Source: CANQDT01 sp051878935
Lineage (GTDB): Bacteria; Bacillota; Clostridia; Lachnospirales; Lachnospiraceae
Length of the DNA stretch: 64,000 nucleotides
NCBI GenBank assembly: GCA_051878935.1
Contig: JBJELB010000020.1
Location: 1 to 64,000, forward strand
Reading direction: 5' to 3'
The notes under the pieces are model-generated. The model was not told where the DNA came from and searched no databases. It worked only from the letters and a program-made list of their open reading frames with translations. Shown in pieces: positions 60,516 through 64,000 of this stretch; positions within the stretch are counted from its first letter, which is position 1, and every line of letters starts with the position of its first letter. The position numbers and the translations under genes were made by a program.

Positions 60516-61520
60516 TTATTTCGTCAAAACAACCGATGACAATGTCATACCTGTAGGAATACCGGTAACAGTGAATTCATACTGAGTATTTTCTAATGTC
60601 GCTATTGTTTTCATAGCATACGTTTTTCCGTCATCACCAGTTGCGTATAACTTAATCTCATATTCACCTGCATCAACTTGTGCTGTTGTAAATGTTGCAG
60701 CACCATCTTCTCCGGTTATAATATCCGTTGCACCAATAGATGTATCAACGATATCAGCGTTTTCTTCAAACTCGACAACATCACCATCTTTTGGTGTATA
60801 AAGAAGTGTTTTCCCAACTGATACTGTTTCTCCATTTACTTTCCAGATACCCGACACATCACTTGTTGCTTTTACAATCTGACCTTCATTAAATGTGTGA
60901 CTAGCACCATCAATAGTAACTGTTGATACTTCTTCTGTATAGGTTACGGTTAAAGTTATATTACTTTTGGATAAATTAGGTTTGGCACTACCACCTGTTT
61001 TCACTAAATGCAAACCAATCGTATCCGCTTTTTGAAATTCGTCCACCCATACAGTACAGTCAAAGGATGTACTGCTATTTGTCACATATATATATGAACC
61101 CTCTTCTGTTACATCGACTACAGCATCACTACTTATACTTTTACCATTTTTATTAATGTTATTACCTTGATAAGTTCCATCTACAGATTGGTACAATTTT
61201 AACCAAATATCACTAGTAACCGACGCAACTTCATCACAGTGAAGTTGTAAGCTTGTAATGGTTATCTTATCATAATTAAGTTTACTAGCATCAAACGTAA
61301 AATATGCACCTTCACTTTGATCATTTCCTGTTCCTCTCAAGTAACCAATCTCAGTATCTGTTTGTACAGTACTCGCACACTTCATATGAATAAAATAATC
61401 AACCGGTAACACAACATTCTTTGTCACCGTTGTCGTTGCCTTCACACTCATCCCCATCATAGGCACTGCCATGGCAATAGCTAACACCATTGCCATGACT
61501 TTTTTCATTGTTTTCTTCAT
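60516..61520 (-). CDS. Secreted beta-sandwich protein of unknown function (334 aa)
   Basis: Signal peptide: lysine-rich start then VMAMVLAIAMAVPMMGMSV, cleaved about residue 28. The first domain (about 35-195) has a segment pattern like DNRLRE/CBM96-type beta-sandwiches (YFIHMKCAS, GYLRGTG, ITSLQLHCDEV, IWLKLYQS). Two smaller beta domains follow (about 200-255 and 265-334, the last with GDDGKTYAMKTIATLENTQYEF). No dockerin and no catalytic motif I know. Start at 61520 with AAAGG nine bases ahead. It lies after the GH-dockerin gene (56-base gap) and before a 56-aa gene. May bind a cell-wall polysaccharide. Confidence 0.7.
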   Translation of the reverse strand: MKKTMKKVMAMVLAIAMAVPMMGMSVKATTTVTKNVVLPVDYFIHMKCASTVQTDTEIGYLRGTGNDQSEGAYFTFDASKLNYDKITITSLQLHCDEVASVTSDIWLKLYQSVDGTYQGNNINKNGKSISSDAVVDVTEEGSYIYVTNSSTSFDCTVWVDEFQKADTIGLHLVKTGGSAKPNLSKSNITLTVTYTEEVSTVTIDGASHTFNEGQIVKATSDVSGIWKVNGETVSVGKTLLYTPKDGDVVEFEENADIVDTSIGATDIITGEDGAATFTTAQVDAGEYEIKLYATGDDGKTYAMKTIATLENTQYEFTVTGIPTGMTLSSVVLTK

Positions 61521-61576
61521 AATCTTCATCCTTTCTTGTTTCTTCTGAAAGACTTGTTTGTACTTCCAAGTTTGAT

Positions 61577-64000
61577 TTATTTCGCTACATAATCCAATAT
61601 GAATTGTACATCCTCACTTGTGAGCTGGTTATCATCATTCATATCTCCCTGACTTACCAACTCTGTCTGCATCGTCTCTGCACCGACTGCATGTAATGCC
61701 AGCATCGCATCGACTGCAGATAATTTCTCATCGTTATTCATATCTCCTTTTAAGGAATCGGATACAACATAAATCTCTAATTCCGATAATCTCGCATAAT
61801 TACTCCAATCATGAAGTTTCAGATAACGGAAACTTTCCAACCCGCTCGTATGATAAATACTGTCAACCTCAGCTACTCTGCGAACTGCTATACCCTCATC
61901 GTTCGTGATATCGGTATAAGTGCTGGCAAGTCCGGATGATGTACTTCCGTTTGCTCGCATAAGATTCACAAAACCGGAATCTGCGATGTCTTTACTTGCC
62001 GAAACAAACAAGGTTCCTTTTATCGCGGTATCATGAACTACGATTTTCTTGATTCGATATTCTTTTCCAAGATCGATATATAAAGATTTTTGATTTGCTG
62101 TTTCATAGGCTGTTGTATCGACATTGCAGTCGAATAAGGAATCAAATGCTGCATTGGAAACAGTAACGGCTTTGCTGTTTCCTGTTTTGCTGCCATCGTT
62201 CATATGGTCAACTGCATTTAAGAATAAGCGTTTGATACGCAATTCATTTTCTTTTAACGTTACATGGAACGTTGTATCCTCGGTCATCGTATAGGTTACG
62301 GTTGCTTTGCCACCTGCATAAACAACCTGTTCCGATATGTCAATACCATTGGCGGTTACCGTAGCGATATAAACATTATCTGTTATTAAAGTTACCTGTT
62401 CGCCATCTGACTCCATCTCACATTGATGTGCGATATTGCATTGCAAGGTTGCTTCATAATATGTCTCAAAGATTGGATAGAGAACCGTATCGCTTGTAAA
62501 TACTGTCTCAGTTGTTACATCGACATCCCCATCTGCTGTTGTACTCCATCCCAGGAAGCGTTTTCCTTCTAAGGTTGCTTCCGGCAAGTTTCCGATGGAT
62601 GTATTTGTTTTTATCATGCTGTTATCCTGTGATACTTTTGCACCGGTCTCGCCATCGTCGAAGGTAATGGTAATGGTATCTTCTGCATCTGTTTCTCTTA
62701 GCAATAAGATATCGCCAATATTCACGTTATAATCAGAGCTTGCTTTATTCTTACCATATCCTACCAATTTATAGGTAAAGGTGTGTTCCCCGGCAGTCAA
62801 ATAGGTTCTGCCATAGCTTACTTCCAATTCAGTCTCTGATGTTTCATAAAGGTCGATTGGTTTACCATATGCTTTACCATCTAAGTACAACTGCATAAAG
62901 CCTTTGTCTGTTCCTGTCTTGTGCATGGATTTTATAGTATAATAACCGGCATCTGTTATCTGTCCTGTTAAGGTAATGCTATCGCCGTTATCTACATAGG
63001 TTATTTTTTCTCCATTTAAGTAAGATGGTGGCTGCAAGCCTGTAATACTACGATATGTTCCATCAGTTGTCAATGCAGCAGTCTGCGGCATATCGACAAT
63101 CTCACTTGGCATTACGATCGCTTCTTCTGTTATCGGAGTAACCCGAATACTTACTGCACAACGTGCAGGAATCGTTAAATCATAACGATACGTATGATCC
63201 GTTAATACTACATCCTCATCTAAGATGGTAGTCGTCTTGTAAAGCGGAACACCTAAGGTCTCCGGTATTGCTTCCATCGTCACATGCACGTTACCGGCTC
63301 TTGTTAATACCTCCGGCAGCTGATCTAATACAACTTCTGTCTGATACTCTGTCTCTGCCCAGTTTCCAAGCAAAGCAGATGCTGACATGGTATCGATAGA
63401 AGTATCTACCGTAGCATGTCCCTCGATATATGCTTCATCTAAAGAGACATTTACCTTATGTCCTGTCATGTCTTTGTAATGATGATAGACATACCATAAA
63501 CCGGTTGGCATGGTACCTGTTTCAAAGTCTGTCATCTCACCCAAATATGCTTTTGCCTCCGGGTTGTCACCGGATAATCCCCATGCAGATTGCAGACCAT
63601 AGGCAAATCCGTATTCTTCGGCCCGCTCCATCTCTGAAATATAAGCAATCGTCAAACCGGTATTGTAGTTACCATCAGATTTACGACCGGCATCATTCGT
63701 CTTATATCCTTGTCCCTGATATTCTGTTACTGCCATTGGCATCGGATCAATGTCATATTCGATCATGAACTCATATAATTCTTTACAATGATCATCTATA
63801 TTCAACTTGTAATTGCGAATCTCATGCCAGCTAAGTACATCCGGCAAACAATTATTTTTTTTACAATAAAGAAGAAAATCTTTTATCTTGCTAAAATCAT
63901 AGCTGGACCACTCCGGTCCCTGCACCTTGGCAGTTCCATCAAACTCTTTGACCGCTTCATACGCATTTTGATATGCTTTATAGAAATCATTTAACTTATT
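61577..64000 (-). CDS. Partial secreted GH clan-A-like enzyme with CBM, InlB-type, discoidin and dockerin domains (5' end beyond window)
   Basis: The frame is open to the right edge, with 807 residues visible. The first 165 residues are the C-terminal half of a TIM barrel (GPEWSSYDFSKIKDFLLYC, LSWHEIRNYKLN, likely nucleophile in MAVTEYQGQG, GLWYVYHHYKDMTG), compatible with GH39-like clan A. Then come a beta domain, a CBM35/6-like module (about 310-425), an InlB B-repeat-like domain (RFLGWSTTADGD), an F5/8-type discoidin domain (SLYIDLGKEYRIKKIVVHD), and a dockerin at the end (GDMNNDEKLSAVDA, GDMNDDNQLTSED). The family cannot be fixed without the N-terminal half. Confidence 0.85.
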   Translation of the reverse strand, partial: NKLNDFYKAYQNAYEAVKEFDGTAKVQGPEWSSYDFSKIKDFLLYCKKNNCLPDVLSWHEIRNYKLNIDDHCKELYEFMIEYDIDPMPMAVTEYQGQGYKTNDAGRKSDGNYNTGLTIAYISEMERAEEYGFAYGLQSAWGLSGDNPEAKAYLGEMTDFETGTMPTGLWYVYHHYKDMTGHKVNVSLDEAYIEGHATVDTSIDTMSASALLGNWAETEYQTEVVLDQLPEVLTRAGNVHVTMEAIPETLGVPLYKTTTILDEDVVLTDHTYRYDLTIPARCAVSIRVTPITEEAIVMPSEIVDMPQTAALTTDGTYRSITGLQPPSYLNGEKITYVDNGDSITLTGQITDAGYYTIKSMHKTGTDKGFMQLYLDGKAYGKPIDLYETSETELEVSYGRTYLTAGEHTFTYKLVGYGKNKASSDYNVNIGDILLLRETDAEDTITITFDDGETGAKVSQDNSMIKTNTSIGNLPEATLEGKRFLGWSTTADGDVDVTTETVFTSDTVLYPIFETYYEATLQCNIAHQCEMESDGEQVTLITDNVYIATVTANGIDISEQVVYAGGKATVTYTMTEDTTFHVTLKENELRIKRLFLNAVDHMNDGSKTGNSKAVTVSNAAFDSLFDCNVDTTAYETANQKSLYIDLGKEYRIKKIVVHDTAIKGTLFVSASKDIADSGFVNLMRANGSTSSGLASTYTDITNDEGIAVRRVAEVDSIYHTSGLESFRYLKLHDWSNYARLSELEIYVVSDSLKGDMNNDEKLSAVDAMLALHAVGAETMQTELVSQGDMNDDNQLTSEDVQFILDYVAK

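Noticed and set aside
1..64000. CRISPR arrays, tRNA or rRNA genes, and intact insertion sequences
   Set aside because: No regularly spaced direct repeats, no cloverleaf-type or rRNA sequences and no transposase with terminal inverted repeats were found on reading both strands by eye; short or degenerate cases could be missed.

Overview
The window looks like a chromosomal segment of a gut-type Lachnospiraceae or related Clostridia (low-to-mid G+C). The evidence is the split transketolase, the relA / MBL-hydrolase / hemZ / aspS gene order, AddAB in place of RecBCD, strong GGAGG ribosome binding sites, MntA/HepT and DUF3990 modules typical of this group, and many dockerin-bearing secreted glycosidases. 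No species can be named from the sequence alone.

Layout. (1) 1-14.9 kb is a minus-strand housekeeping block: a split transketolase (its second subunit starts at base 38 and leaves the window), aspS, an HD-GYP-like protein, hemZ, an MBL-fold hydrolase, a Rel/Spo (p)ppGpp enzyme, addA and addB. (2) 14.9-19.6 kb is an accessory patch. It holds a tight five-gene operon (nucleotidyltransferase, HEPN/HepT, DUF3791, DUF3990, DUF3791), three truncated genes (nuclease-like, AraC, AAA/DUF4143), a small membrane protein, and two long hairpins that are related to each other. (3) 19.7-26.9 kb is a sugar operon: a DUF4038-type putative glycosidase, an FGGY kinase, a second split transketolase and a FucI/AraA-like isomerase, divergent from a LacI regulator with inverted repeats between them. 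The gene set matches the published isomerase-kinase-transketolase route for D-apiose. (4) 27.0-29.8 kb holds a DUF1015 protein, an Mrp/NBP35 ATPase and a second MntA-HepT pair.

(5) 29.9-64 kb is a large carbohydrate-degradation cluster, almost all on the minus strand. It contains a dockerin metallophosphoesterase, an intracellular GH39-like enzyme, a dockerin protein with nucleoside-hydrolase-like folds, a dockerin-GH43, a dockerin alginate-lyase-fold protein, a GH95, a giant GH2, a small dockerin protein, a GH30-GH43 chimera, a secreted protein of unknown role and a partial GH-A-type enzyme with discoidin and dockerin. Eight proteins carry dockerin repeats. One CBM6-like beta-sandwich module recurs in five proteins. 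Three AraC regulators and one AraC remnant are interspersed. The specificities (beta-1,6-galactan, beta-galactoside, fucose or L-galactose, xylose or arabinose, uronate, apiose) suggest arabinogalactan-protein and complex pectin, possibly RG-II; this is inference.

Features that a standard gene call would miss: a convergent type I toxin-antitoxin-like locus at 39.88-40.19 kb; two small proteins (58 and 56 aa) sharing an MKKxYxxPE N-terminus at 43.5 and 60.4 kb; the overlapping start of the second transketolase subunit at the left edge; and a perfect 14-bp hairpin over the ribosome binding site of the GH95 gene. No rRNA, tRNA, CRISPR array or intact insertion sequence was seen.
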